Assembly: GCA_020634885.1 (NCBI GenBank)
Contig: JACKAW010000001.1
Location: 310,001-374,000 of the forward strand
Source of the DNA: Anaerolineales bacterium
Lineage (GTDB): Bacteria; Chloroflexota; Anaerolineae; Anaerolineales; Villigracilaceae
Length of the DNA stretch: 64,000 nucleotides
Direction of reading: 5' to 3'
In this document: piece by piece, positions 25,498 to 33,877 of the stretch
How positions within the stretch are numbered: position 1 is the first letter of the stretch
Layout of the letters: every line of letters starts with the position of its first letter
Notes under the pieces: generated by a model
Told to the model about the DNA's origin: nothing
The model's input: the letters and a program-made list of their open reading frames with translations, nothing else
Database searches by the model: none
Translations under genes and position numbers: made by a program

Positions 25498-26767
25498 TTT
25501 TTAAAACACTCTTGATCGAATCAAGAACCGCTTCTTTCTTAACTTGAGCCTGCTCGCCATTTACAAGGTTCTTAACCACCACCAAACCTTTTTCCACCTC
25601 ATCTGGACCTAAAACCAGCGCAATCTTCATCTTCATCTTGTCTGCAAATTTGAACTGCTTGGGCAGTTTAGTCGGCTCGGGCGAAACCATCACATTCAAA
25701 CCAGCCGCGCGTAATTCCGCCGCAAGCGCAAAAGATTGCATCCACAGCTTTTCGTCAAAGACCGTCACCAAAACCTGCGCCGGGCTGGGAATGAATTCTG
25801 GCGCCAAACCAGCTTCCTGCAAAATGATGCCGATGACCACATCACCCATTGCAAAGCCCACGCCTGAGAGCGGCTGTCCACCCACATCGGCGAGGAGGTT
25901 ATCGTAACGTCCGCCGCCGAAGATGGCACGTTTGAGGGAACCGCTTGTATCAAATGCTTCGAAGACCGTGCCGGTATAGTAGAGAAGTCCACGCATGATG
26001 TTCGGGTCGAATTTGACATATTCTTTCACCCCCAAGGCTTCGAGCGTGGCAAAAAGACGAACCAATTCGTCGCTGTTCTTCCATAATTCATAATTGCCAA
26101 GAATGGATTTCAAGCCATCCAACTGAGCTTGATTCAATCCAAGGTCGAGCGCATACGTATCCCACTTGGCAGGTTCCATTTTGGTACGGCGATCAACGAG
26201 ATTCGACACATCCAGCCGTTTTTCTGCGGGAATGCCCAAAGCGTCGAATTCAGAATCCATCAGGCGACGATTATTTACATAGATCAGAGCCCGCTCCGGG
26301 CTGAGTCCGACCGAACGCAGAAACGTTGCACCGACGGCGATCAGTTCCGCATCCGCTTCTGGCGAGTTGACTCCCAGCATGTCCACGTTCCATTGAAAGA
26401 ATTCTCGAGTGCGTCCCTTTTGCGGCTGCTCATACCGCCAAAACGGACCGAACGACCACCACCGCACGGGGAAGGTCAACTCGCCTTGTTTCGCCGCGAT
26501 CATCCGCGCCAACGATGGCGTGAGTTCGGGACGTAACGTCACAAAATCGCCGCCGCGATCTTCAAAGGTGAAGGACTGCTTCTTGACCAACTCTTCGCCT
26601 GATTTTGCCGCGTACAGATCAATGGTTTCGATGAAGGGCGCGTCCCATTCCTGATAGCCAAAAGCCTGCGCAGCAGAACGAATCTTATTGTAGATAAAGT
26701 TTCGCAGCGCCATCTGTTCGGGATAAAATTCTCTTGTACCTTTTACAGCTTGAATCTTGTTTGCCAT
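25490..26767 (-). CDS. hisS: Histidyl-tRNA synthetase
   Basis: 425 residues. Charges tRNA-His. Class II motifs are visible: V-K-G-T-R-E-F-Y-P at the start, motif 2 F-W-R-Y-E-Q-P near 117, histidine-specific G-G-G-R-Y-D-N-L near 280, and a C-terminal anticodon-binding domain from about 330. The start at 26767 is chosen because GGAG lies upstream and homologues begin here; an earlier in-frame ATG at 26797 adds ten residues with no support. Its substrate tRNA gene lies 0.5 kb downstream in the same direction. Confidence 0.95.
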   Translation of the reverse strand: MANKIQAVKGTREFYPEQMALRNFIYNKIRSAAQAFGYQEWDAPFIETIDLYAAKSGEELVKKQSFTFEDRGGDFVTLRPELTPSLARMIAAKQGELTFPVRWWSFGPFWRYEQPQKGRTREFFQWNVDMLGVNSPEADAELIAVGATFLRSVGLSPERALIYVNNRRLMDSEFDALGIPAEKRLDVSNLVDRRTKMEPAKWDTYALDLGLNQAQLDGLKSILGNYELWKNSDELVRLFATLEALGVKEYVKFDPNIMRGLLYYTGTVFEAFDTSGSLKRAIFGGGRYDNLLADVGGQPLSGVGFAMGDVVIGIILQEAGLAPEFIPSPAQVLVTVFDEKLWMQSFALAAELRAAGLNVMVSPEPTKLPKQFKFADKMKMKIALVLGPDEVEKGLVVVKNLVNGEQAQVKKEAVLDSIKSVLKNA

Positions 26768-26852
26768 GTATACTCCAAATGTCGCGTATTTTAACATGAC
26801 TCAATCAAGGATTAATCGCAAATAAGCAATCCAAAATTCAGGCGTTGAATTT

Positions 26853-26861
26853 TGGTATAAT
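26853..26861 (+). promoter_or_regulatory. Extended -10 promoter for the methyltransferase gene
   Basis: TGGTATAAT, an extended -10 (TGn plus a perfect -10 hexamer), lies 27 bases before the ATG at 26888, leaving room for the AAGGAGAG Shine-Dalgarno. Confidence 0.65.
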
Positions 26862-26887
26862 CATTGTACTAAATCAAGGAGAGAACA

Positions 26888-27688
26888 ATGAAAATTGACT
26901 ACCAAGAACCCAGTAAAGACCTTTTAATGCGTATTGACATTCATGAAAAATATGGCTCAGCGAATATTGACGAGTGGACCAATGACCTGCTCAAACCACA
27001 AGCGGGAATGAGTATTTTGGATGTTGGCTGCGGCGCAGGTAAACTCAGTTTCCTTTTTGACGATTACACAAAAAAGCAGGCAAAGATCACCGGCGGCGAC
27101 TTCTCGGAAGAACTGCTCGATAAGGCTCGCGCCAAGAACAAAGAACGCGGCTCGAACATTGAGTTCCAGTTCTTGGATTTCAACGAGAAGTTCAAGTTTG
27201 AAGACAACACCTTCGACCTCTGCACCAGCGCCTTTGCGATCTACTACGCCTCAGACCTGAAATTTACATTTGGTGAAGCGCACCGTGTGCTTAAACCTGG
27301 CGGACGCCTCTTCGTTTCCGGTCCGCTGCCTGAAAACAAGCAGATGTTCTACGACATCATCAAAGAAGCCACCAATGCAGAAATCCCGCCCATGCCGGGC
27401 TCCTCGCGCTTCAAGAGCGATATCTTCAACACCATTGACGGTATCTTCGCAAAGACCGAGTTGCACAAGTTTGAGAATCACCTCACCTTCCCCGAAGTCA
27501 AACCCTTCATTGACTATGTCCGCGCTTCACTTGGCGAGGATCGCCGCTTGTGGACCTCGATGTTTAACGGACCCGAAGAATACGAAGCCCTGATCGGCAA
27601 GATCGAGGCTGTGGCTACACGCTGGTTTGAGCGTGATGGCAAGCTGGTGATGACCAAGGTCGTCGGCGGCATTCTGGCGACAAAATAG
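26888..27688 (+). CDS. Class I SAM-dependent methyltransferase
   Basis: 266 residues. Motif I I-L-D-V-G-C-G-A-G (about 45-53), the acidic end of the next strand (G-D-F-S-E-E) and motif post-II F-D-L-C-T-S-A-F-A-I-Y-Y near 108 give the UbiE/Methyltransf_11 fold. R-V-L-K-P-G-G-R-L follows. A ~110-residue C-terminal part is not typical of a named subfamily. Substrate unknown. Transcribed alone. Confidence 0.85.
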   Translation: MKIDYQEPSKDLLMRIDIHEKYGSANIDEWTNDLLKPQAGMSILDVGCGAGKLSFLFDDYTKKQAKITGGDFSEELLDKARAKNKERGSNIEFQFLDFNEKFKFEDNTFDLCTSAFAIYYASDLKFTFGEAHRVLKPGGRLFVSGPLPENKQMFYDIIKEATNAEIPPMPGSSRFKSDIFNTIDGIFAKTELHKFENHLTFPEVKPFIDYVRASLGEDRRLWTSMFNGPEEYEALIGKIEAVATRWFERDGKLVMTKVVGGILATK

Positions 27689-27694
27689 TAATTG

Positions 27695-27738
27695 GAGATT
27701 GGTAATTGGTAATTAATAATTACTAATTACCAATTACC
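27695..27738. repeat. GGTAATT-type small repeat forming a hairpin
   Basis: Begins 7 bases after the methyltransferase stop. A GAGATT-GGTAATT-GGTAATT unit (27695-27714) and its inverted partner form a 15-bp stem (27701-27715 with 27724-27738) followed by T5. The same 20-base unit recurs at 52405-52424. The hairpin plus T-run could act as a terminator ahead of the next gene. Confidence 0.75.
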
Positions 27739-27743
27739 TTTTT

Positions 27744-28379
27744 ATGAACTTCTTCGGCAAACGAGTCCTTTTCATCGGCGCACACCCAGACGATATTGAA
27801 TTGGGGTGTGGCGCTTTATTGCATCATATTGTCAAAAACACAGACGCAGAAGTCTTGTGCGTCACCCTCTCGGACAATCAAAAAAACCCCGATCTGCTAA
27901 AGGTCAAAAATGAACACCTTAATGCAATGCAGGTTCTGGGGGTTCCTGAAAAAAGCGTTGTGTTAGGTCCCTTTACCACCCGTGTCTTTCCAGATTCAAG
28001 GCAGGAAATACTTGAATATTTCCTCAAGCTGCGCAAAGAATTCAAACCCAACCTGATCTTCACTCATTCCAAACAGGACGTACACCAGGACCACAACACC
28101 ATGACGGATGAAGCCCTGCGCGCCTTTCGCGGCATTACGGTCTTGGGGTTTGATGTGGTTCGGTCTTCGTATGGTTTCTTCCCGCATTTCATGGTGGAGG
28201 TAACCGAAGAAGATGTGAATAAAAAGATCGAAGCCTTATCCTGCTACGATACCTATCAAGACAGATATTACTTTAACTCCGAATTGACCCGTTCCATCAT
28301 GATACGCCACGGCGCACTGGCAGAACGTCCCTTTGCAGAAGGGTTCGATATATTAAGAATCGTCGGAAGTTTTGGGTAA
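27744..28379 (+). CDS. PIG-L/LmbE-family deacetylase
   Basis: 211 residues. The zinc site A-H-P-D-D-I-E-L-G-C-G (14-24) and the later H-Q-D-H (about 113-116) define this family, which removes acetyl from N-acetylglucosamine-type sugars. The target is unknown. No Shine-Dalgarno precedes the ATG, which follows the T-run of the hairpin repeat by a few bases. Confidence 0.9.
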   Translation: MNFFGKRVLFIGAHPDDIELGCGALLHHIVKNTDAEVLCVTLSDNQKNPDLLKVKNEHLNAMQVLGVPEKSVVLGPFTTRVFPDSRQEILEYFLKLRKEFKPNLIFTHSKQDVHQDHNTMTDEALRAFRGITVLGFDVVRSSYGFFPHFMVEVTEEDVNKKIEALSCYDTYQDRYYFNSELTRSIMIRHGALAERPFAEGFDILRIVGSFG

Positions 28380-28386
28380 TGGCACA

Positions 28387-28432
28387 ATACGTAAAAAAAC
28401 GGCTCTCTTGCAAGAGCCGTTTTTTTACGTAT
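28387..28432. terminator. Bidirectional terminator between PIG-L gene and tandem GNAT gene
   Basis: A 20-base-pair perfect stem (28387-28406 with 28413-28432), 6-base loop, A7 and T7 tracts. The stop codon of the minus-strand gene lies in the T-tract. Confidence 0.92.
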
Positions 28433-29303
28433 GAAGAGAATTCGGAGGGTCGCCCCGCCACATTTCAATGCGTCGGAACGACTCAACGTAGCCCATTTTA
28501 TAAAAGCCTGGCAAATGCGGATCATTTGCCTGAATATTCTCAATATGTGTATCAAGGCGTGGATATTGATGATGTAAATGCGAAAGAAAAGCATACGCCA
28601 TTTCAGCGGGATCGCCAACTTCGGTTTTGTAAATAAAATGCGTCAGGGTAAATTTTTCTCGTTGATAGGCGATCCAACCTGTACTTCCGTCAGGAAGAGT
28701 GAGGCGCATTCCAAACACAGAATCTGCATTCGCCATGGATTCAGACTGGTTGGTCCAGGGTTGCGTACCTCTGTTGTAGCCGATTAAATCCAGTGTTTCG
28801 TAGCGTTCTAAACGGCGGGCATCTGCCACTACCGGCATATGCAATTGCTGGGTCTGACGGCTTGGCGAGCGACGTAAGATCAACAACTCGCCCACCTCAT
28901 AAAAACCGAGTTTTAAGAAGAGCTGATGTGCTGGCGCATTATTCTTAATAACCTCCAACATTGAAAATCCCACCCCCATTTTTTCAGATTGTTCCAATAA
29001 ACGCCTGCACAGAGCCTCACCTACACCACCCCGCCTGGTTGTTGGGATCACACCTAAACGGGTGATCCATGTTCTGTCTTTGCGGGAACCCAACATAGCA
29101 ACGCCACGCATAACATTGCCTTCTGCAGCAACAAATGAGTTTTCAAGATCAACATCATAGGATTGAATATATTCCGCCAGGCGTGCAGCATTCATGGGCA
29201 TGGGAATCATATAATCCACACGGGTCTGGTTGTAGATATCGGTCAGCTCATCAATTGAAAACCTGCTCGCTGGGATTAATTCAAATGAGTGGTTGGCGTT
29301 CAT
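28425..29303 (-). CDS. Tandem-GNAT acetyltransferase
   Basis: 292 residues holding one clear and one degenerate GNAT domain. The first (~10-150) has R-R-G-G-V-G-E-A-L (about 91-99) and A-P-A-H-Q-L-F-L-K-L-G-F. The second (~160-292) has L-P-G-F-Y-K-M-G-Y but no clear acetyl-CoA loop, as often seen in mycothiol synthase-like tandem enzymes. Substrate unknown. The gene just upstream is a CheY-like regulator on the same strand. Confidence 0.82.
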   Translation of the reverse strand: MNANHSFELIPASRFSIDELTDIYNQTRVDYMIPMPMNAARLAEYIQSYDVDLENSFVAAEGNVMRGVAMLGSRKDRTWITRLGVIPTTRRGGVGEALCRRLLEQSEKMGVGFSMLEVIKNNAPAHQLFLKLGFYEVGELLILRRSPSRQTQQLHMPVVADARRLERYETLDLIGYNRGTQPWTNQSESMANADSVFGMRLTLPDGSTGWIAYQREKFTLTHFIYKTEVGDPAEMAYAFLSHLHHQYPRLDTHIENIQANDPHLPGFYKMGYVESFRRIEMWRGDPPNSLHT

Positions 29304-29320
29304 AATAAAAACAGTTTAGG

Positions 29321-29692
29321 TCACCCGGTAAGCAAATGGGAATTGACCGCTGAAACAAAATCAGCGACTTTAATGATTGGTTTCGAAATAAAACCTGAAC
29401 ATCCATAACTTTCTGCCATGGCACGGGCTGTTTCGGCGGGCCATGCAGTAAATGCAAGAATTGGAGTTTTTTCAAATTCAGCGTCTTCCCTCAACTGCCC
29501 GGCAAGCGTCAAGCCATCGTAATCTGGCAGCCCAAGATCAAGGAGAATGAGGTTGGGATGGTGTTCATGAGCAAGGGCATATCCATGTTCAGCGCTCTCA
29601 GCATGGACGACTTCAAACCCGTGTGCGGTCAATATCTTGCGGGCAAGCGCCACGTTATCTGGATTATCTTCAACAATGAGTATCTTTATCAT
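29321..29692 (-). CDS. CheY-like response regulator
   Basis: About 123 residues, a single receiver domain: I-V-E-D-N at 6-10, phospho-acceptor Asp in L-L-D-L-G-L-P-D-Y-D-G near 53, T near 83 (A-F-T-A) and Lys in I-S-K-P-I near 105. The ATG at 29692 has AGGTGA upstream; an in-frame ATG six codons earlier (29710) is possible. Similar stand-alone receivers follow large sensor kinases, but none is nearby. Confidence 0.88.
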   Translation of the reverse strand: MIKILIVEDNPDNVALARKILTAHGFEVVHAESAEHGYALAHEHHPNLILLDLGLPDYDGLTLAGQLREDAEFEKTPILAFTAWPAETARAMAESYGCSGFISKPIIKVADFVSAVNSHLLTG

Positions 29693-29770
29693 CGCATCAC
29701 CTGACTGCATCGATCATTAAGCTGCAATTGCAACATGTTTTTATCTTACCACTTTTATTCGGCGGGAAAT

Positions 29771-29797
29771 AAAAAAAGAACCCTTGCGGGTTCTCTA
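29771..29797 (-). terminator. Terminator of the suf operon
   Basis: On the minus strand AGAACCC-(loop)-GGGTTCT is followed by T7. It begins right after the Rieske gene stop. Confidence 0.88.
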
Positions 29798-30142
29798 TTT
29801 ACTTGGAATTCCAATAAATATTGTTCCATCTCGTATCACTACCGGGTAGGCAGGGATATCCACCACAGCCGGCATTTGAACCGCCTGTCCAGTGCGGACA
29901 TCAAACTCAGCCCCATGCCGTGGGCAGACCACGTTGAAACCTTCCAGCATCCCATCACCCAGCGGACCATCGTCATGAGTGCAAATATCGCCAATCGCAA
30001 AAACCTGCCCGGCGATATTAAATAGAACCACCGGCTTGTCACCCAAATCCACAAAGAGGCGTTCTCCGCTCGGAAGCTCAGAAGCAGGGGCAATCTCTAC
30101 AAATTTCAGTTTCGATTCATCAAAAGAGGTGTAGTTATACAT
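29795..30142 (-). CDS. Rieske-type [2Fe-2S] ferredoxin of the suf operon
   Basis: 115 residues. C-T-H (about 54-56) and C-P-R-H (about 73-76) supply the two Cys and two His ligands of a Rieske cluster. Alone, without membrane anchor, it resembles the NirD/BphF-type soluble carriers. In many Chloroflexota and Actinobacteria a similar protein ends the suf operon, perhaps as an electron donor in cluster assembly; that role is inferred. It starts 2 bases after the sufU stop. Confidence 0.9.
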   Translation of the reverse strand: MYNYTSFDESKLKFVEIAPASELPSGERLFVDLGDKPVVLFNIAGQVFAIGDICTHDDGPLGDGMLEGFNVVCPRHGAEFDVRTGQAVQMPAVVDIPAYPVVIRDGTIFIGIPSK

Positions 30143-30144
30143 GC

Positions 30145-30540
30145 TTATTCCACCAGGTCATCACCAGCTTCGCCAAGTCCGTACACACCCGCCTTTAGAA
30201 CTTTTAGAGAAAGCAAGGCGCATTTCAAGCGGACGGGTCCGAGGTCAATACCCAAAAGGTCTAAAATGTCCTGTTTGTTCATCTTCTTTACACTGTCGAG
30301 AGATTTGCCAATGATCTCTTCCATCAACAAGTCTGCAGAGGCTTGCGAAATGGCACAGCCATGTCCATCAAACATTGCCTCTGTCACGATCCCTTCAGCA
30401 TTCACCCGCAAGTCAATTTGAATATGGTCGCCGCAAAGCGGGTTATTGTCCGCAAATGAAATATCATGCGGGTCAAGTTTTCCCCGATACGAAGGGTTCT
30501 TGTAATGCTCAATAATTACTTCACGATAAAGGTCATCCAT
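30145..30540 (-). CDS. sufU: Fe-S cluster assembly sulfur-acceptor SufU
   Basis: 131 residues. Three conserved Cys, in N-P-L-C-G-D (about 36), H-G-C-A-I-S (about 61) and R-L-K-C-A-L (about 116), are the zinc/sulfur-acceptor ligands of SufU, which takes sulfur from SufS. Start overlaps the sufS stop by one base (TAATG). Confidence 0.94.
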   Translation of the reverse strand: MDDLYREVIIEHYKNPSYRGKLDPHDISFADNNPLCGDHIQIDLRVNAEGIVTEAMFDGHGCAISQASADLLMEEIIGKSLDSVKKMNKQDILDLLGIDLGPVRLKCALLSLKVLKAGVYGLGEAGDDLVE

Positions 30541-31766
30541 TATCCGAACATTTCCTTAACTTTATACAAGCCGTTCACCAGTTGATCAACTTCATCCTTT
30601 GTAGAATACAAATAGAACGAGGCACGGCTGGTGGCGGGGATGCCGAATTTCTCATGCAAAGGCTGAGCGCAATGATGCCCCGCCCGCACAGCAACCCCTT
30701 CCTGGTCCAAAATCTGAGCCACATCATGCGGATGAATGCCATCCAGCACAAAAGCAGCCACGCCACCCTTTTTATCTGCTGAAGGACCAAACAACCTCAC
30801 GCCGGGAATTTCTTCCAGGCGTTCAAGCGCATATTCGGTGATCACATGTTCATGTTCGGCAATTTTCTGCATCCCGATCTTGTTCAGGTAATCTACCGCT
30901 GCGCCAAAACCAATCGCTTCTGCAATGGCAGGAGTGCCCGCCTCAAACTTGTGCGGAAGTGTATTAGCACGGAAAGAGCGAAGTTTTACTTCTTTAATCA
31001 TGTCGCCGCCGCCTAAAAACGGAGGCATGGCTTCCAACAAAGCAGACTTGCCATATAACACGCCAATGCCAGTCGGTCCACACATTTTATGAGCCGAGAA
31101 GGCATAAAAATCTGCGTCGAGGGCTCGCACATCAATGGCAAGGTGCGGAGCAGACTGGGCGCCATCTACAAGTGTCACTGCCCCTGCCGCATGAGCAAGT
31201 TTAATGATCTCACCCGCCGGGTTAATTGTGCCAAGCACGTTCGACATGTGCGTAAACGAAACCAATTTTGGGTTTCGTTCAAGAAGCAACTTGTAAGCAT
31301 CCAGATCGAGCAAGCCATCTTCAGAGACCGGAATAAATTCCAACTCAATGCCGCGTTCTGCCTGAAGCATGTGCCAGGGCACAAGGTTGCTGTGATGCTC
31401 CATCTCGGTCAAAACAACCAGATCGCCCGCCTTCAAATTGGCACGAGCCCAGGAGTAAGCAACCAAATTGATCGACTCGGTTGTATTTCGAGTATAGATG
31501 ATTTCACGCGATGAAGCCGCATTGATAAATGCACCGATGCGCTCGCGAGCGCCTTCATAAAGCGCAGTCGCTTCCTCTGCCAGCGTATGAACGCCGCGAT
31601 GAATATTGGCATTTGAACGGCGATAATAATCATTCATCGCCTCGATCACCTGCACCGGCTTTTGCGAAGTTGCCGTAGAATCAAGATAGATCACACGCCT
31701 GCCATTGGCAGTTTCACGATCAAGAATGGGGAAATCTTTTCGAATTTCGTTTAAATTAAGTGTCAT
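30540..31766 (-). CDS. sufS: Cysteine desulfurase SufS
   Basis: 408 residues, group II cysteine desulfurase. PLP Lys in S-A-H-K-M near 227 and the persulfide Cys in G-H-H-C-A-Q-P near 366. Supplies sulfur to SufU for cluster assembly. Fifteen bases after the Lys-rich protein gene. Confidence 0.95.
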   Translation of the reverse strand: MTLNLNEIRKDFPILDRETANGRRVIYLDSTATSQKPVQVIEAMNDYYRRSNANIHRGVHTLAEEATALYEGARERIGAFINAASSREIIYTRNTTESINLVAYSWARANLKAGDLVVLTEMEHHSNLVPWHMLQAERGIELEFIPVSEDGLLDLDAYKLLLERNPKLVSFTHMSNVLGTINPAGEIIKLAHAAGAVTLVDGAQSAPHLAIDVRALDADFYAFSAHKMCGPTGIGVLYGKSALLEAMPPFLGGGDMIKEVKLRSFRANTLPHKFEAGTPAIAEAIGFGAAVDYLNKIGMQKIAEHEHVITEYALERLEEIPGVRLFGPSADKKGGVAAFVLDGIHPHDVAQILDQEGVAVRAGHHCAQPLHEKFGIPATSRASFYLYSTKDEVDQLVNGLYKVKEMFG

Positions 31767-31781
31767 GGAAAGCAGAGAACT

Positions 31782-32408
31782 TTAATAATCTGGAATGATG
31801 TCTTTTTTCACGGCAGGTTTCTTGCCGGTTGTAGCAGGGCGGATATGTTCCGAGTTAAGCGGATACCAAAGAATTCGGTCGGGCACCATCCAACCATCGG
31901 TAAGAAACACGTTAGAGCGGAACTGAACCGCCACCATTTTATTATCCACCTGAACCACAATGCCCTTGATCCAACCACGAACACGTTCATTTCCCTTTTC
32001 ATGGTCGCAATAAACTTCTACATTATCGCCCACATCAAACGCATATTCAGGACGGGGAGCCTTCATAAAGTTGAACGGAGCTGCACTACCACTGCCCCGC
32101 GCTTGTTTTTTTGCAACGGTCTTTACAGGCTGACGGATCTGACTCGCCAAATTAATGAAGCGGGTCACTTCCACCGGTTTCTCAGCCTCGTGTGATTTCT
32201 TTTTTACCGGCGCTGAAACCGCCTTTGCAGATTTACCAGAAGACTTACTTTTAGTTGTCACAATAGCTACCTTTTTGGCTGCCGGGGTCTTTACCTTGGC
32301 AACGGTCTTTTTTATGGCAGATTTAGCGACTGCCTTTTTCGGCTTTGATTTTTTTCCAGCCGCCGCTTTTGGTTTCAGGTTAGGTTTGGATTTGGATTTT
32401 ACAGCCAT
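31782..32408 (-). CDS. Lys/Ala-rich protein with C-terminal beta domain, inside the suf operon
   Basis: 208 residues. The first 80 hold 25 lysines with Ala, Pro, Ser and Thr, like a histone H1 tail. Residues ~118-190 form a compact domain beginning F-D-V-G-D-N-V-E-V-Y-C-D and continuing G-W-I-K-G-I-V-V-Q-V, which looks like an SH3/Tudor-type beta barrel. A short basic tail follows. The protein probably binds nucleic acid (inference from composition). Its place between sufD and sufS is unusual; a strong hairpin precedes it. I do not recognise the family. Confidence 0.75.
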   Translation of the reverse strand: MAVKSKSKPNLKPKAAAGKKSKPKKAVAKSAIKKTVAKVKTPAAKKVAIVTTKSKSSGKSAKAVSAPVKKKSHEAEKPVEVTRFINLASQIRQPVKTVAKKQARGSGSAAPFNFMKAPRPEYAFDVGDNVEVYCDHEKGNERVRGWIKGIVVQVDNKMVAVQFRSNVFLTDGWMVPDRILWYPLNSEHIRPATTGKKPAVKKDIIPDY

Positions 32409-32501
32409 AATTCATTTCCTCAAAAATGGAGACACCCACCGCCTCTTAACTCACAAAACGCCTGAATCAACACTTCAAGCTCTTTCCAACACTTACAATG
32501 C

Positions 32502-32533
32502 TATCGCTGGAGCTGACGCTCCAGCGATAGCAC
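32502..32533. repeat. Perfect intergenic hairpin between sufD and the Lys-rich gene
   Basis: A 14-bp perfect stem, GCTATCGCTGGAGC with its complement, and a 4-base loop. There is no T-run on either side, so it is not a normal terminator. It may be a processing or mRNA-stability site within the suf transcript, or a mobile hairpin repeat. Confidence 0.8.
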
Positions 32534-32538
32534 AAAAC

Positions 32539-33876
32539 TTATGCCGTCAACTTGATCTGTATTGCCTGCTGAAAACGCTCCCGCACACCTTCAAATGGGA
32601 TACGCTGCATGATGGGATCAAAGAAACCTTCCACCACCAACTGTTCGGCTTCCTTTTGTGGAATGCCGCGAGATTTTAGGTAGAACAGGGGTTCCTGTTC
32701 TAGTTTACCAACGGTTGCGCCGTGTGTACAGCGCACATCATCAGCGAGAATTTCCAACCCAGGGATTGAGTCGGCGCGTGCCTGGTCGTCGAGGACAAGG
32801 TTACGGTTGGCTTGGTAGCCATCGGTCTTTTGTGCGCCGGGGGCAACATAGATCATACCCTGCCAAACGGAGCGACTCTTGCCCTTCAGCGCACCCTTGA
32901 ACAATAGGTCACTGGTGCAGTTCGGGGCGAGGTGATTCTGCTGGGTGTCGTGGTCGAGGTGCTGGGTGCCGTCGGTAAAGTAGAAACCAGACATACGTCC
33001 CTGAGCGCCCTGACCGGCGAGGTCAAGGTCAGAGAAGTTCTTGGTCAGGCGTGAGCCAACGGCGCCGAAGATCCAGTCGAGGTTGCCGCCGCGTTCCACA
33101 TGAGCTCGTTCGTGAGAGAAATTCCAGACATGCCTGCCCCACGACTGCAATTCGACAAAGCGCAGATTGGCATCTTTGCCAACATAGATTTCGACCACAC
33201 CCGCGTGCATAGCGTGACCGGTTTCATCAGGTGAAGCGGCTTCATGGACGTAAGTAACAGAGGCACCATCTTCCACGAAAACGATGAGGTGTGAGAAGTG
33301 CGCAAGGTCAGCCCCAGGACCCCACAACACGGAGTGAAGCGGCTGTTCCACCTGCACGCCCTTTGGCACATAGAGCAGAACACCATTTTCAGAAAGCGCA
33401 GAAGCCAATGCGGCAAATTTGCCATCTTCTGGCTTGACCACCTGACCGATCAATTTATTGAGCAGGTCGGAGTGATTTTTTTCGGCAGTGCGGAAGTCGG
33501 TGAAGACGACGCCTTTTTTAGCGAGGGTTTCATCCAACTCCACATTGGAGCCGCCGGGGAGCAGGGTGATCTGTCCACCATGCTGTTCGCCGGTGAGCGG
33601 CTTGAGCAGTTCTTCGGGGACAACCGGCAGGTCTTCAAAAGCGCCTGCTTTGGGGAGTTTGAAATCAGAGGCGGGCAGCAGGCGCAGGTCGGTGCGACGC
33701 CAGGCTTCGTCTGTGGTGACGGGGAGGGAAAGCTTCTGGAAGGAATCCCAAGCCCCAGCGCGGAATGAGGCGAGCCCGTTTGCTGAGGGTACATCTGCCT
33801 GCGTGAATTTAAATTCCTTGGCAGCGGTATCTGTGCGGCGTCCTCTTGATACAGTTACTTTTGGTTTCTCTTGCAT
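32539..33876 (-). CDS. sufD: Fe-S cluster assembly protein SufD
   Basis: 445 residues. Forms the SufBC2D scaffold. The beta-helix core with A-H-F-S-H-L-I-V-F-V-E-D-G-A, the H-L-D-H-D-T-Q-Q-N-H-L-A-P-N motif and the C-terminal L-x-x-R-G-I-P-Q-K-E-A are family marks. The ATG at 33876 sits right after the sufB stop; an in-frame TTG at 33885 would overlap sufB. Confidence 0.93.
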   Translation of the reverse strand: MQEKPKVTVSRGRRTDTAAKEFKFTQADVPSANGLASFRAGAWDSFQKLSLPVTTDEAWRRTDLRLLPASDFKLPKAGAFEDLPVVPEELLKPLTGEQHGGQITLLPGGSNVELDETLAKKGVVFTDFRTAEKNHSDLLNKLIGQVVKPEDGKFAALASALSENGVLLYVPKGVQVEQPLHSVLWGPGADLAHFSHLIVFVEDGASVTYVHEAASPDETGHAMHAGVVEIYVGKDANLRFVELQSWGRHVWNFSHERAHVERGGNLDWIFGAVGSRLTKNFSDLDLAGQGAQGRMSGFYFTDGTQHLDHDTQQNHLAPNCTSDLLFKGALKGKSRSVWQGMIYVAPGAQKTDGYQANRNLVLDDQARADSIPGLEILADDVRCTHGATVGKLEQEPLFYLKSRGIPQKEAEQLVVEGFFDPIMQRIPFEGVRERFQQAIQIKLTA

Positions 33877-33877
33877 G

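Noticed and set aside
32502..32533. Hairpin between sufD and the Lys-rich gene as a terminator
   Set aside because: No T-run on either side, and the following suf genes have no other promoter that I can see.
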